A stretch of 36,303 bases of DNA from a virus: positions 1 through 36,303 of IMG/VR virus record IMGVR_UViG_3300036444_000015, one strand, 5' to 3'. Shown piece by piece: positions 1 through 8,100 of the stretch. Within the stretch, counting starts at the first letter, position 1. Each line of letters starts with the position of its first letter. The notes under the pieces are model-generated. The model was not told where the DNA came from. It worked only from the letters and a program-made list of their open reading frames with translations, and searched no databases. The position numbers and the translations under genes are program-made.

Positions 1-453
1 TTAGGCACGTTTCGTCAGTAAGCGGCAGGCAAGTTCCTGCTCGTTCCACCGGGTAGCAAAGACGTCGGAAACGACCTTCCAGTTGCCCTCCGAGTGGCCA
101 CTGCTATGGTTGAGGCCCATACAAGAGCACTCACACTCGTCATTGACCGCGTGCCAGCAAGCTGGCGCACACTTCTCCTGTGCTCGGTACGGTTGGATGA
201 TGTACGCGCTACCGCAGCGGTCCAAGCACGCAGGGACGAGTGGATTGAACCACGAAGCTGGTAGAGTCCAGCAATTATGCTTGTGGTCCCATTTCGGGTT
301 CCTACGGCCGAATGATTGCAGCCAAGACCAGTTCGCATTCGTATATTCAAGCCCTCCAAGTAGGAGTGGCTTGCCGGAGCCCCGCCTGAATAAGACCGGT
401 ATCGTCTTCTGACGCCAGATTTCTACCAGCCGTTCGCGAAAATCTTCGTCCAC
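1..453 (-). CDS. Cysteine-rich hypothetical protein with ECxCxCxGxNH motif
   Basis: The frame is complete: ATG at 453 and TAA at the first three bases, 150 aa. Function is not recognised. The C-terminal half carries a dense Cys/His signature (CAPACWHAVNDECECSCMG, then LNHSSGH, about residues 95-121). I recall this ECxCxCxGxNH pattern from uncharacterised bacterial and mobile-element proteins; it looks like a metal-binding site, which is inference. The N-terminal part is rich in Trp and Arg, with no signal peptide or membrane segment. It is divergent from the gene at 589 across a 135-bp spacer with two palindromes. It lies outside the integrase, so it may be host flank or phage cargo. The gene is real on the basis of motif and length; its role is unknown. 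Confidence 0.7.
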   Translation of the reverse strand: MDEDFRERLVEIWRQKTIPVLFRRGSGKPLLLGGLEYTNANWSWLQSFGRRNPKWDHKHNCWTLPASWFNPLVPACLDRCGSAYIIQPYRAQEKCAPACWHAVNDECECSCMGLNHSSGHSEGNWKVVSDVFATRWNEQELACRLLTKRA

Positions 454-488
454 TATGTTCCCCTCGTTCAGTATCGATTCGCCGTATA

Positions 489-556
489 GGGTACCCGTTC
501 GTGCGGCTGTGTGTAGAGTTGAGCGCTGCTCGTCGCAGTTCTACCCTACGTAGGGT
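489..556. promoter_or_regulatory. Two palindromes between divergent genes
   Basis: The 135-bp spacer between the divergent genes ending at 453 and starting at 589 holds GGGTACCC (489-496) and the perfect 14-base palindrome ACCCTACGTAGGGT (543-556). Both contain the same TAGGGT/ACCC half-site. Their centres lie 57 bases apart. This is the expected arrangement for an operator pair controlling divergent promoters. No convincing -35/-10 pair was identified, so the role is inference. Confidence 0.4.
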
Positions 557-588
557 GACGATCGCGACGCTGTTTACTGAGGGCGCAA

Positions 589-1029
589 GTGGAACTCGTT
601 TTTCTGTTCTTATCCTTGTTCGGAATCGGCCAGAGCCGAGCGGACCGAGTCGCCGACCGAAAGGCCGAGGCATTTCGGCTTACCGCTGAGATCGCTAGCG
701 AGGTTGGAGTGGCTCTCGATAGAGTCGACCTTGAGACTCCGAGGCTGTTGGCGAGGTGTGCCGTAATTTGTCCCGATGATCGGGCCGCGGCCGACACCTG
801 CGCTCAAGCGATGTCCAAGATCAGATCCGATGCGCATGAAGTGCTGGCGCTCACCGAGACGGTGAAGGGGCGCATAGTGACACTGCGGCGAGCTGCGGAT
901 TGGGACGCACTAATCCGAGATCTGCACGAGTGGCGATCTACGTCTGTCCGACTGGTTCCTTGGGTCGCGGGCGTGGTTGCCCGCTTTGATGGTGTGCTTG
1001 ACCAGCACGATCACGCTCCAAAGCCGTAG
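589..1029 (+). CDS. Hypothetical protein, 146 aa
   Basis: It starts at GTG 589 with a GAGGG ribosome-binding sequence about seven bases upstream; the stop is at 1027-1029. Function is not recognised. The first 15 residues (MELVFLFLSLFGIGQ) are hydrophobic and could be a short membrane anchor. The rest is a mostly helical, charged protein with paired Cys residues near 57-61 (RCAVIC) and a Trp-rich end. It is followed at 1048 by a strong hairpin terminator, which makes it a single-gene transcription unit separate from the integrase. Base composition is milder than in the structural genes. It may be a flanking host gene or a moron. Confidence 0.6.
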   Translation: MELVFLFLSLFGIGQSRADRVADRKAEAFRLTAEIASEVGVALDRVDLETPRLLARCAVICPDDRAAADTCAQAMSKIRSDAHEVLALTETVKGRIVTLRRAADWDALIRDLHEWRSTSVRLVPWVAGVVARFDGVLDQHDHAPKP

Positions 1030-1047
1030 TTCGAGCGCCAGAAAACA

Positions 1048-1073
1048 AAAGGCCTCCCGTGAGGGAGGCCTTT
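1048..1073 (+). terminator. Rho-independent terminator, probably bidirectional
   Basis: AAAGGCCTCCC and GGGAGGCCTTT form a perfect 11-bp stem around GTGA. An A-rich run precedes it (AAAACAAAA) and a short T run is included, so it could stop transcription in both directions. It closes the gene ending at 1029 and isolates it from the integrase. Confidence 0.85.
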
Positions 1074-1100
1074 GCGTAGCCATTGGTGCCCTGGAGAGGC

Positions 1101-1125
1101 ATTGACCTTGAACATCATGGTCAAT
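1101..1125. repeat. Inverted repeat upstream of integrase
   Basis: ATTGACC (1101-1107) and GGTCAAT (1119-1125) are perfect 7-base inverted arms 11 bases apart, between the terminator and the integrase. This could be a protein-binding site within the attachment or promoter region. No tRNA 3' end is visible here, and no second attachment copy can be compared in this window. Confidence 0.25.
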
Positions 1126-1223
1126 CAAGCGATCTCACCGGCTCTCGAAACCCCCGCAAAACCTAGCAGGTTCTTGTTTCGTTTCGCACTATGCCCTATC
1201 ATTGAAAATCATCCAATGTCCCT

Positions 1224-1247
1224 CTGAAAGGGGGACTGAAAGGGGGA
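1224..1247 (+). repeat. Tandem 12-mer directly before integrase
   Basis: CTGAAAGGGGGA is present twice in perfect tandem (1224-1235 and 1236-1247), eight bases before the integrase TTG. The second copy supplies the ribosome-binding purines (AGGGGGA). A preceding GTCCC makes a partial inverted partner. Short G-run repeats in front of P4-type integrase genes are a familiar arrangement and could be arm-type integrase sites or autoregulatory operators; that is inference. Confidence 0.55.
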
Positions 1248-1254
1248 TAGACGG

Positions 1255-2457
1255 TTGCGTGCACTGAACAGATTGTCCGCGCTCGGAGTCAGGAAGCTGC
1301 CCCCAGGCAAGTATCCGGACGGTGGCGGGCTTTGGCTGCACAAGCGTCCAGATGGGGGCGCCCAATGGGTGCTTCGGGTGGTCGTTCATGGACGGAGGCG
1401 CGAAATGGGGCTCGGGGCGCTGTCCGATGTCTCGCTTCTGGACGCCCGTACCGCACGGGAGAAGTGGCGTTCGGTTGCTCGTGAGAGTGTCGACCCCATC
1501 AAGGAGAGACAGCGCCTGCGTCGCGAGGCGGCAAAAGACAAACATCTGCTGCGGGAGATCGCACTCGACGCGTTCGAGAGTAGAAAGGCAGAGCTGAAGG
1601 GAGACGGGATCGCTGGCCGCTGGTTCAGTCCCCTTGAGATTCACGTTCTGCCCAAGCTTGGCGACACCCCGATTGAAGAGATTGACCAGAACGATATCCG
1701 CGACCTGTTGGCGCCCCTATGGCACTCGAAGGCGGTAACCGCCAAGAAGGCGCTGAATCGCATCGGTATCTGCTTCCGTCACGCGGCCGCGCGGGGCATC
1801 GACGTGGATTTGCAGGCGACTGAAAAGGCCAAGGAACTGTTGGGACGTCAGTTGCATCAGACCGAGAACATACCTGCCATGCCTTGGCCGGACGTGCCGG
1901 CCTTCTACGCGACGCTCGATGATCACAGCATGGGTGCGCTTGCCCTGCGGCTCACGATCCTTACCGGAGCCCGCTCGACCCCTATTCGGTTCTGCCGCCC
2001 CGACGAGCAAATCGAAGGCGACATCTGGACTATCCCGGGGGAAAAGATGAAGGGCAGGCGGGATAAGACGCCACCGTTCCGCGTTCCGTTGTCACTTGAG
2101 GCCCAGAAAGTCGTCCAGCTCGCTCGGGTTCACCAGCGTGATGGCTACCTTTTCCCCGGCCGGACTAAGGGCAAGGTGATGTCTGACGCCACAATGTCTC
2201 GGTTGATGGAGCGAGCCACGTTAGTGGCCCGCCCTCATGGGTTTCGATCGAGCCTTCGCGACTGGATCGCCGAGGCTACCGATACGCCCCACGACGTTGC
2301 CGAGACCGTCATCGCGCATGTGGTCGGCAACGCCAGTGAGCGCTCCTACCGCCGCACCGATTTTGTCGAGCAGCGGCGACCACTAATGGCCCGGTGGGCA
2401 GACCATGTCACAGGCAAGTCGGGAAAACTTATGAACTTCGTGAGGCAGACATCGTGA
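1255..2457 (+). CDS. int: P4-type tyrosine integrase
   Basis: This 400-aa site-specific recombinase would insert and excise the phage at its attachment site. The N-terminal 90 residues match the arm-binding domain of P4-like integrases (PGKYPDGGGLWL near 17-28). A SAM-like core-binding domain follows (about 100-200), then the catalytic domain. Catalytic residues visible are R240 (LTGARS), H328 and R331 (HGFRSS), H355 (AHVVGN) and the nucleophile Y365 (SERSYRR). The TTG start is chosen because AGGGGGA sits eight bases upstream and the protein begins at the family's usual position. The next gene overlaps its stop (GTGA). Nothing is missing, so it is probably functional. Confidence 0.95.
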   Translation: MRALNRLSALGVRKLPPGKYPDGGGLWLHKRPDGGAQWVLRVVVHGRRREMGLGALSDVSLLDARTAREKWRSVARESVDPIKERQRLRREAAKDKHLLREIALDAFESRKAELKGDGIAGRWFSPLEIHVLPKLGDTPIEEIDQNDIRDLLAPLWHSKAVTAKKALNRIGICFRHAAARGIDVDLQATEKAKELLGRQLHQTENIPAMPWPDVPAFYATLDDHSMGALALRLTILTGARSTPIRFCRPDEQIEGDIWTIPGEKMKGRRDKTPPFRVPLSLEAQKVVQLARVHQRDGYLFPGRTKGKVMSDATMSRLMERATLVARPHGFRSSLRDWIAEATDTPHDVAETVIAHVVGNASERSYRRTDFVEQRRPLMARWADHVTGKSGKLMNFVRQTS

Positions 2458-3587
2458 ATCTACCGCGCTACTACATGCCGCTTCCGATACCTGCCTATTG
2501 CTACATTTGGGAAGCAGTCATGTGGGTGACGTTTGGGCGCTTTCCGACGGGCACCGCCTATGAAGACGGTGACGAACTTGGGGACGATAAGGGAACTCTC
2601 AGTTTCGCTTGGCAAGACGGCGCAATGGGTGGGACCCAATACAGATTTCGCGGGTTCTGGTGGTACGAAAGCGACATGGCCGGTGTCGACGAAAACGCCG
2701 ATGTCGATTGGGACCGCTATGAGATCGCAATGCAGCGCGGCTACACAAGGAAGGATATAATTGAGCGAGAAATCGCTACGGCATCATACGCGCCTCCAGA
2801 TCCGCATGGCAGGGAGGACTATCAGAAGCAGTTGCTAGAAAAGAAACTTGCCGACCTGCCGTTCATCGACAGTGTGCATCGGCTCTATCAGAGACAAATC
2901 GACAAAGGATGGTCCAGATTATTCCAGGCTCTTTCTGACGGTTCCATCGTTGCACATGGGTGGGGCGATCTCACGCAAGATGAAATCCGCGAACAGATGG
3001 CGCGCGACGATCTAGTCGACGACACCGGCTCAGGCGAGGGAAATGTGTTAAACCCGTGGGGGTTTGCGATCCCGAGGCCCGACACTTATGGCCCCTTGCA
3101 CCCGATGGGACTACTTATGGATATTCCCGCCGAGGAATGGTCCCTTAGCGGCGTCGCCCCAGATAGCCGGTATGTAGGTGCTTCGGGGCGAGACTGGTGG
3201 GATGTTGAACTCCCGTGCGAGCGCCTGCTGGCGCTGTTCCCTCGCCCTCTGTTGCCTAACGGCGAGGAACGAGATGCTGTCCAACTTCTAACGCCAGCGT
3301 TGGCGATTAGCCTCAGCGGCCAAGACGATGCAGCCCGACTCTTGCCTGCAGCAAAAGGCACACGCGGAAGAAGGAAGAAGGCCGACGGGGAGATCGAGCG
3401 GGCCTGTCAGCTACTGTACGGCCGTCGGTTGACCAATGGCGAAAAGGAGGCCGCATTGGCGAACGAAGCCGCCCACTTCGCTATGGCCACTTGGGGTGAA
3501 ACGCTTTCGCGATCCACCTTTCAGGAATACATGCAGCCCTTCAAACGGGCGGTGCCGGAAAATGTGCCGGAAAATGCTGCCGAATAA
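2454..3587 (+). CDS. Integrase-coupled hypothetical protein, 377 aa
   Basis: The GTG at 2454 overlaps the integrase stop (GTGA), so translation is probably coupled; ATG 2475 is an alternative start. I do not recognise a functional domain. The protein is acidic and Trp/Tyr-rich in its first third, with a basic linker GTRGRRKKADGE near 325-336 and a helical end. That end resembles a small DNA-binding segment (ERACQLLYGRRLTNGEKEA). Base composition is less G/C-biased than in the head and tail genes. Proteins of this size are often found directly behind alphaproteobacterial integrases, hinting at a role in integration control, which is unproven. Its last codons (VPENVPENAAE) are written by two copies of GTGCCGGAAAAT, part of a repeat cluster. 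Confidence 0.75.
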   Translation: MNLPRYYMPLPIPAYCYIWEAVMWVTFGRFPTGTAYEDGDELGDDKGTLSFAWQDGAMGGTQYRFRGFWWYESDMAGVDENADVDWDRYEIAMQRGYTRKDIIEREIATASYAPPDPHGREDYQKQLLEKKLADLPFIDSVHRLYQRQIDKGWSRLFQALSDGSIVAHGWGDLTQDEIREQMARDDLVDDTGSGEGNVLNPWGFAIPRPDTYGPLHPMGLLMDIPAEEWSLSGVAPDSRYVGASGRDWWDVELPCERLLALFPRPLLPNGEERDAVQLLTPALAISLSGQDDAARLLPAAKGTRGRRKKADGEIERACQLLYGRRLTNGEKEAALANEAAHFAMATWGETLSRSTFQEYMQPFKRAVPENVPENAAE

Positions 3588-3660
3588 TCGTTCTCGTTTC
3601 GTGCCGGTAATTTGCACTTCTGGTCCGGACATTTCCGGCCCAGTAACCCTGATTTCCGGC
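3552..3660. repeat. Cluster of CCGGAAAT-type repeats
   Basis: GTGCCGGAAAAT occurs in perfect tandem at 3552-3563 and 3564-3575, inside the end of the upstream gene. A variant GTGCCGGTAATT follows at 3601. The reverse form ATTTCCGGC is at 3631-3639 and 3652-3660, spaced exactly 21 bases (two helical turns). Five related copies in 109 bases directly before an AlpA-like regulator suggest protein-binding iterons or operators. Binding itself is inference. Confidence 0.55.
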
Positions 3661-3694
3661 TCGAAACGTTGTCCCCATAAGCGGTAAACGAGAA
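3591..3694. repeat. Long-range inverted repeat flanking the operator-like region
   Basis: TTCTCGTTT (3591-3599) and AAACGAGAA (3686-3694) are perfect 9-base inverted arms that bracket the two ATTTCCGGC boxes. They could be paired half-sites or form a looped structure upstream of the AlpA-like gene. No further evidence is visible. Confidence 0.35.
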
Positions 3695-3734
3695 TATCTA
3701 GGCCTCTCGCATCATTGCATCGCGGGACGCCCAA

Positions 3735-3929
3735 ATGAACCTCAACGACCCTCTGCTGACCGACAAGGAAGCCGCCAAGGTGCTGCACATCAGCACTCCG
3801 ACCTTCTGGCGCCGTGTCGCCGATGGCACCGTGCCGAAGCCGGTAAAGATCGGGTCCCTGTCGCGTTGGCCTCACTCCGAGATCACTGCCGTCATCGAGA
3901 AAGCTAAGGCCGCCCGCGTCGCCGCCTGA
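3735..3929 (+). CDS. AlpA/MerR-like helix-turn-helix regulator (probable excisionase)
   Basis: This small 64-aa DNA-binding protein has the winged-HTH pattern of AlpA and phage excisionases. LTDKEAAKVLHIS forms the first helices and the turn (residues 8-20), TFWRRVADGTVPKPVKIG the recognition helix and wing (23-40), and SLSRWPHSEI the family's closing motif. The family activates or directs excision of integrated elements or represses early promoters. It stands alone between the repeat cluster (3552-3694) and the replication block, so those repeats are its likely targets, by inference. ATG 3735 is the natural start. Confidence 0.85.
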   Translation: MNLNDPLLTDKEAAKVLHISTPTFWRRVADGTVPKPVKIGSLSRWPHSEITAVIEKAKAARVAA

Positions 3930-4023
3930 TCCAGTTCCGCCTTAGCGGGCGGTGGGTCGGAGGCGGTTTGAGCGGGGGCTCTACTTCTCCGACCCGTCTT
4001 TTCTCGTCGACGGAGTCGTCTGC

Positions 4024-4866
4024 ATGGAAATGCTCAACGCAGCGGAAAGCGCTCGTCTAGCAGCGTGCGAACTGGTCATCGAAACCGGCCTTACTGCCTT
4101 TGTCGCCGTGGGGAAGGCTCTCACCGAAATCCGGGATAGCAAGCTTTACCGACAGGACCACAAGACGTTCGAGGCCTACTGCAAAGAGCAGTGGGAGATC
4201 GGTAAGTCCCGCGCCTACCAATTGATCGAGCAGGCCGAGGTGGCCGTTACCCTCGCCAAGGCGACGGGGGATTTGTCCAACGCGTTGGACATTTCGCAGC
4301 GCGATGCGCACCGGCTGAAGCAAGACCTCCCCGCCGCTGCGGCGGCCGTCCGTCAGCGAGTAGAGGCTGGCGAAGACCCGAAAGCGGCCACCGCCGCGGT
4401 AGTCGAGCGCAGCCGTGCTGTTGAGGTAGATCGGACCGCCGAGCACCAGCGCCAACGTGACGAGGCCCAGGCCAAGCTGCCGCAGTCGATCCGGGATGTG
4501 CAGCAGAAGCGGCGGGAGGCGGCGACCACCGCCGTGCAAAACTCGACGATCGATGCGCAGCTCGCCGAGCTCGCGGAGCTGCGAGAAGCGAACGCGGTGC
4601 TCGAAGCTGAGAACGTCCGGCTCCGCGCGGACCTCGCCGAAATGGAGGGAATGCGGGCTCAGTACGAGCAGGGTGGCTTCGACAAGATCATCGCCGGGAA
4701 GGACGAGGAAATCCGCGTGCTGCAGACGCGGGTGGCAGCCGAGAGCCGCGACAAGGTCAGCTACATGCGAACGGCCGACTATTGGAAAGAGCAGGCGGGC
4801 AAGCTCGGGTTCAACGACACCATCGACATCGACCTCGCCACCGGTGCGGTGACCACGCATGGCTGA
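4024..4866 (+). CDS. Coiled-coil phage protein with DNA-binding-like N-terminus
   Basis: The start is placed at ATG 4024, with GGAG eight bases upstream, rather than 24 codons earlier; this gives 280 aa. The N-terminal part contains the phrase TFEAYCKEQWEIGKSRAYQLI, typical of a large family in phages and plasmids often labelled replication/partition-related. It looks like a helix-turn-helix that recognises DNA. The middle and C-terminal region (about 105-255) is a long charged helix with heptad-like Leu/Ala spacing (LAELAELREANAVLEAENV), a probable dimerising coiled coil. It overlaps the next gene by eight bases and leads the replication operon. A role in replication initiation or early regulation is inference. 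Confidence 0.75.
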   Translation: MEMLNAAESARLAACELVIETGLTAFVAVGKALTEIRDSKLYRQDHKTFEAYCKEQWEIGKSRAYQLIEQAEVAVTLAKATGDLSNALDISQRDAHRLKQDLPAAAAAVRQRVEAGEDPKAATAAVVERSRAVEVDRTAEHQRQRDEAQAKLPQSIRDVQQKRREAATTAVQNSTIDAQLAELAELREANAVLEAENVRLRADLAEMEGMRAQYEQGGFDKIIAGKDEEIRVLQTRVAAESRDKVSYMRTADYWKEQAGKLGFNDTIDIDLATGAVTTHG

Positions 4867-5215
4867 CGCCGCCACCATCATGGCCCGGGTGCGGGCGGCC
4901 GGCGCCGACGTCGTGCTGCAAGACGGACGCCTCTCCATCGTCGGAGGAGGACGGATGTCGGCCGAGGCCCGAAACTTCATCGTCCAGCACCGCGACGCGA
5001 TTGCGAGCTATCTCGCCGAGGTAGCCGAAGATGCTTTCGAGGAGCGCGCTGCGATCATCGAGTTTGATGGCCGCGCCCCTCGCCAGTGGGCCGAGCAGTT
5101 CGCTCGCATCCTCTATCAGCGCCGGCCTGCTGGTGTCAGCGAGCTTGACTGGTCGTGGTTCGTCACCGCCTGCGGCCGGATCATCGACGAGGCCCCGGAG
5201 CGCGCTGCGGCATGA
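4859..5215 (+). CDS. TubC N-terminal docking-domain-like protein
   Basis: The ATG overlaps the preceding stop by eight bases; the protein is 118 aa. Residues 6-52 follow the TubC_N docking pattern: a helix, then a beta hairpin around VLQDGRLSIVGG, then a helix ending HRDAIASYL. In phage replication operons this small fold is thought to mediate protein contacts, possibly with the helicase encoded next, with which it overlaps (ATGA at 5212). The C-terminal half is helical and includes a Cys (FVTACGRII). It is likely a partner of the adjacent helicase; the actual activity is unknown. Confidence 0.65.
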   Translation: MADAATIMARVRAAGADVVLQDGRLSIVGGGRMSAEARNFIVQHRDAIASYLAEVAEDAFEERAAIIEFDGRAPRQWAEQFARILYQRRPAGVSELDWSWFVTACGRIIDEAPERAAA

Positions 5216-6798
5216 ACATGCTCTTTGCTCCACCACCGCGCGCCATTGCCCTTCGCCCGTATCAGGCCGACGCAGTCGAGGCGCTGCGAAACGGCATTCG
5301 CAGGGGCAGCCGCCGCCAAGTGCTCGTTGCGCCGACCGGCGCCGGCAAGACCGAGATGGCCATGAAGATCGTGCAGGAGGCTCAGGCCAAGGGCTCGACG
5401 GCATGGTTCATCGCTGACCGCGTCGCACTGATCGACCAGACCAGCGACCGCTTCGCCTCCTACGGCATCGACCACGGCGTCATCCAGGCTGATCATTTCC
5501 TCACCGACTACTCCAAGCCGATCCAGATCGCGAGCGCCCAGACCCTGGCGCGCCGGAATATCCGCGACCTGCCCGACCTGATCATCTGGGACGAGTGCCA
5601 CGCCTTCTATGAGGCGGTGGCCCAGCTGATAGCCAAGGCTGAACACGCCAAGGTGGTTGGCCTCACCGCGACGCCGTTCACCGCCGGCATGGCCGATCAC
5701 TGGGACGGCCTGGTCAACTCGACGACGGTCAACCAGCTACTGGCCGACGGCTTCCTAGCCCCGCTCAAGATCAAGGCGTGCGTCAGCGCAGACATGTCGG
5801 GGGTGAAGAAGAAGAACAACGGCGAGTACGAGGACGAGGAGGCCGGGCAGCGCGGCATCACCATCATCGGCGATGTGGTGCAGACATGGATTGCGCAGAC
5901 CGCAAAGGCGTTCGGCAGGCCCGTCAAGACCATCGTGTTCTCGCCCTCGGTCAAGCACGGCGCCGAGCTCTGCCGGCAGTTCGCCGAGGCCGGCTTCAAT
6001 TTCCAGCAGCTCAGCTACCTCGACAGCTCCGATGACGAGCGGCGCGCCAAGATCGCTGAGTTCCGGAAGCCGGACAGCGCCATCGACGGGCTGGTGTCGT
6101 GCGCGGTGCTGACGAAGGGCTTCGACGTGCCGGACGTCCTGTGCGGGATTTCCTGCCGGCCCTACCGCAAATCGTTCTCGTCGCACATTCAGGAAATGGG
6201 CCGCGTGATGCGCGTCTCGCCCGGCAAGGAATTCGGGTTGTGGCTCGACCACTCCGGCAACTGCATCTCGTTCGCCGACGACACCGCCTGGCTCTACCAG
6301 TACGGCGTCGACAGCCTTTCGAACGCGCAGAAGAAGGACGCGGACGTCCGCGAGCCGAAGGAGAAGGCGAAGAAGGAACACTTCTGCCAAGACTGCGGCA
6401 CACAGATGCCGCCCGGGGACGCTGCTTGCCCCGACTGCGGGTGGCAGCGTCCGCAGCGCGGCGAAATCCAGATCGTCGAAGGTCAGGTGATCGACTTCGC
6501 GCACGATGCCTCGGTCGCTTTCAAGCCGCGCGCTGGCCTGCGAGCCGCCTGCCTTAAGGATCCTCGCGGCGTCTGGAACGCTGCCCTCGCCTACTGCCTC
6601 GCTAACACCGGCAAGGGGGCCGAGGCGGGCAGGAAATGGGCGTACGGGGTTTGGCGCGGCATCTACCCCGGGTCGAAGCTACCCTATGGGCTGTTCGACG
6701 CCCCATGCGATTTCCAGCACGTCGGTCAGGATGAATACGGCCTCATCGAGCGTGAGGTGCGGCGCTTCCGGACCGGCAAGGGGCGGCGCGCAGCATGA
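5212..6798 (+). CDS. SF2 DEAD/DECH-box helicase with zinc finger
   Basis: The start at ATG 5212 overlaps the upstream stop (ATGA), giving 528 aa. It is an ATP-dependent superfamily 2 helicase for phage replication. Visible motifs are a Q-motif-like RPYQADAV (15-22), Walker A APTGAGKT (40-47), DECH box WDECH (126-130), motif III TAT (152-154) and motif VI QEMGRVMR (327-334). A four-Cys zinc ribbon follows, C392-x2-C395 and C406-x2-C409 (CPDCGW). The tail after about 430 is unassigned and resembles the C-terminal domain of phage helicases that contact primase. The downstream primase overlaps it by four bases. All key residues are intact. Confidence 0.92.
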   Translation: MNMLFAPPPRAIALRPYQADAVEALRNGIRRGSRRQVLVAPTGAGKTEMAMKIVQEAQAKGSTAWFIADRVALIDQTSDRFASYGIDHGVIQADHFLTDYSKPIQIASAQTLARRNIRDLPDLIIWDECHAFYEAVAQLIAKAEHAKVVGLTATPFTAGMADHWDGLVNSTTVNQLLADGFLAPLKIKACVSADMSGVKKKNNGEYEDEEAGQRGITIIGDVVQTWIAQTAKAFGRPVKTIVFSPSVKHGAELCRQFAEAGFNFQQLSYLDSSDDERRAKIAEFRKPDSAIDGLVSCAVLTKGFDVPDVLCGISCRPYRKSFSSHIQEMGRVMRVSPGKEFGLWLDHSGNCISFADDTAWLYQYGVDSLSNAQKKDADVREPKEKAKKEHFCQDCGTQMPPGDAACPDCGWQRPQRGEIQIVEGQVIDFAHDASVAFKPRAGLRAACLKDPRGVWNAALAYCLANTGKGAEAGRKWAYGVWRGIYPGSKLPYGLFDAPCDFQHVGQDEYGLIEREVRRFRTGKGRRAA

Positions 6799-7748
6799 CG
6801 CTCGACGAAGCCATCGACCGCGCCTGTTCCGAAGTCGGGGTAGAGCCGCCGCGACGCCACGTGGATATGGGGCGGTGGGTACCGTGCGATGTCGTTGGCA
6901 AGGGTGCAGCCGGGAAAGGCGATGGCCGTCTGATCTGTGACGGTCGGCGCGCCACCGCGGTCAACTGGACGACCGGGGAGAAGGCCACTGTGTGGCTGGA
7001 GGGGCGGGAGAACATTTCCGCTGCCGATCGGCGCGCGTACGCCCGCCAGGTGGCCGAGGCGGAACGAGCCGCACGCCAGAGGGCGGAGCACGCGGCACGC
7101 ATCGCCACCCAGATCGTCGAGGCGTCAACTATTGGACGGCACGCTTACCTCAAGGCCAAGGGATTCCCCGAGGAGACAGCGCTGCTGATCGGCCGCGATC
7201 GCCTAGTCACAATTCTCGAGGCCGGCCGCAAGAGCGTCGACTCTCTCGTCGTCGACGCCGGCGTGACCGGTCTCGTCGTGCCGGCGCGCATCGGCAAGCA
7301 CATCTCGTCCGTGCAGATCATCTGGGAGAATGGCACCAAGAAGTTCCTGGCTGGCGCAGCGATGCAGGGTGCGACGCACCGCATTGCTACGGGTGGCGAC
7401 ACATGGCTGTGCGAGGGCTTCGTGACGGGCCTGTCGCTCCGCACCGCACTTCGCGCACTGAGCCGCCGCGACACCGTCCTGGTCTGCTTCTCCGCTGCCA
7501 ATGTGGCGAGAGTGGCGAGCGCGCTCGGCGGCCGGCGCTTCATTGCCGCTGATCACGACGCGCCACCAGCGGCCAAGCCGGACCAGTTCGGCGGTCTCGG
7601 CGCTGGTGAGTATTTCGCCCGCAAGTCTGGGTGCTCCTACCTCATGCCCCCGATCGAGGGGATGGACGTCAACGACCTGCACCAGGACGAAGGGATCTTC
7701 GCCGTCCAGCGGCTCATCTCGATGCTGATCAGGGAGGCCAGGATGTAG
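6795..7748 (+). CDS. Toprim-domain DNA primase
   Basis: The ATG overlaps the helicase stop (ATGA), giving 317 aa. It would lay down RNA primers together with the helicase encoded just upstream. The N-terminal region (1-120) resembles the accessory domain of phage Toprim primases. The Toprim core runs from about 170 to 300, with the catalytic glutamate E207 in WLCEGFVTGLSL and the metal-binding pair D253/D255 in IAADHDAP. A classic CxxC...CxxC zinc finger is not evident at the N-terminus, so template recognition may depend on the helicase's zinc ribbon. It is the last gene of the replication operon before a non-coding stretch. Confidence 0.88.
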   Translation: MTLDEAIDRACSEVGVEPPRRHVDMGRWVPCDVVGKGAAGKGDGRLICDGRRATAVNWTTGEKATVWLEGRENISAADRRAYARQVAEAERAARQRAEHAARIATQIVEASTIGRHAYLKAKGFPEETALLIGRDRLVTILEAGRKSVDSLVVDAGVTGLVVPARIGKHISSVQIIWENGTKKFLAGAAMQGATHRIATGGDTWLCEGFVTGLSLRTALRALSRRDTVLVCFSAANVARVASALGGRRFIAADHDAPPAAKPDQFGGLGAGEYFARKSGCSYLMPPIEGMDVNDLHQDEGIFAVQRLISMLIREARM

Positions 7749-7780
7749 CGCGCTCCCCGCCCCGTATCCGCAGGGGTTAG

Positions 7781-7811
7781 CCGGCGATCTCATCTAGGAG
7801 ATGGGCGCCGG
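7781..7811 (+). terminator. Nested hairpin after primase
   Basis: CCGGCG (7781-7786) pairs with CGCCGG (7806-7811), and inside it CATCT (7791-7795) pairs with AGATG (7799-7803). There is no T run, so it is either a processing or pausing structure or part of a two-hairpin terminator with the next stem. Confidence 0.45.
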
Positions 7812-7816
7812 TCGGT

Positions 7817-7839
7817 AGAGGGATGGCAACGCCCTCTTT
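7817..7839 (+). terminator. Weak intrinsic terminator
   Basis: AGAGGG (7817-7822) and CCCTCT (7832-7837) form a six-pair stem followed by TTT. It lies about 70 bases past the primase stop and could close the replication operon. Confidence 0.45.
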
Positions 7840-8100
7840 GTGCCGCCGCCAGAGGCACGACATAGGCTCTCAACTAGTAGCACCCGCTCTGATGTGTGGC
7901 GGAAGCGAACGAGCAAGCGGTTCTGATGAGCGTTGCCCGCACGAGACCTCGGCTTGCCCGAGACCTCCCCTCACCGTCGTCGCAGTGGCTTGAGGGAAGC
8001 GCCGTAGGAATGAAGCAGCGGGTTCGGGGTATATCCGGCCTACCGTGCCCCTCCCAATGACAGGGAAACCGCTACTGCGATGCGTTGAAGCGGCCCGGCT

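Noticed and set aside
1081-1150. Possible tRNA 3' end (TGGTGCCCTGGAGAGGC) as integration site
   Set aside because: No T-loop or acceptor pairing could be built, and no second copy is available at the other end of the window.
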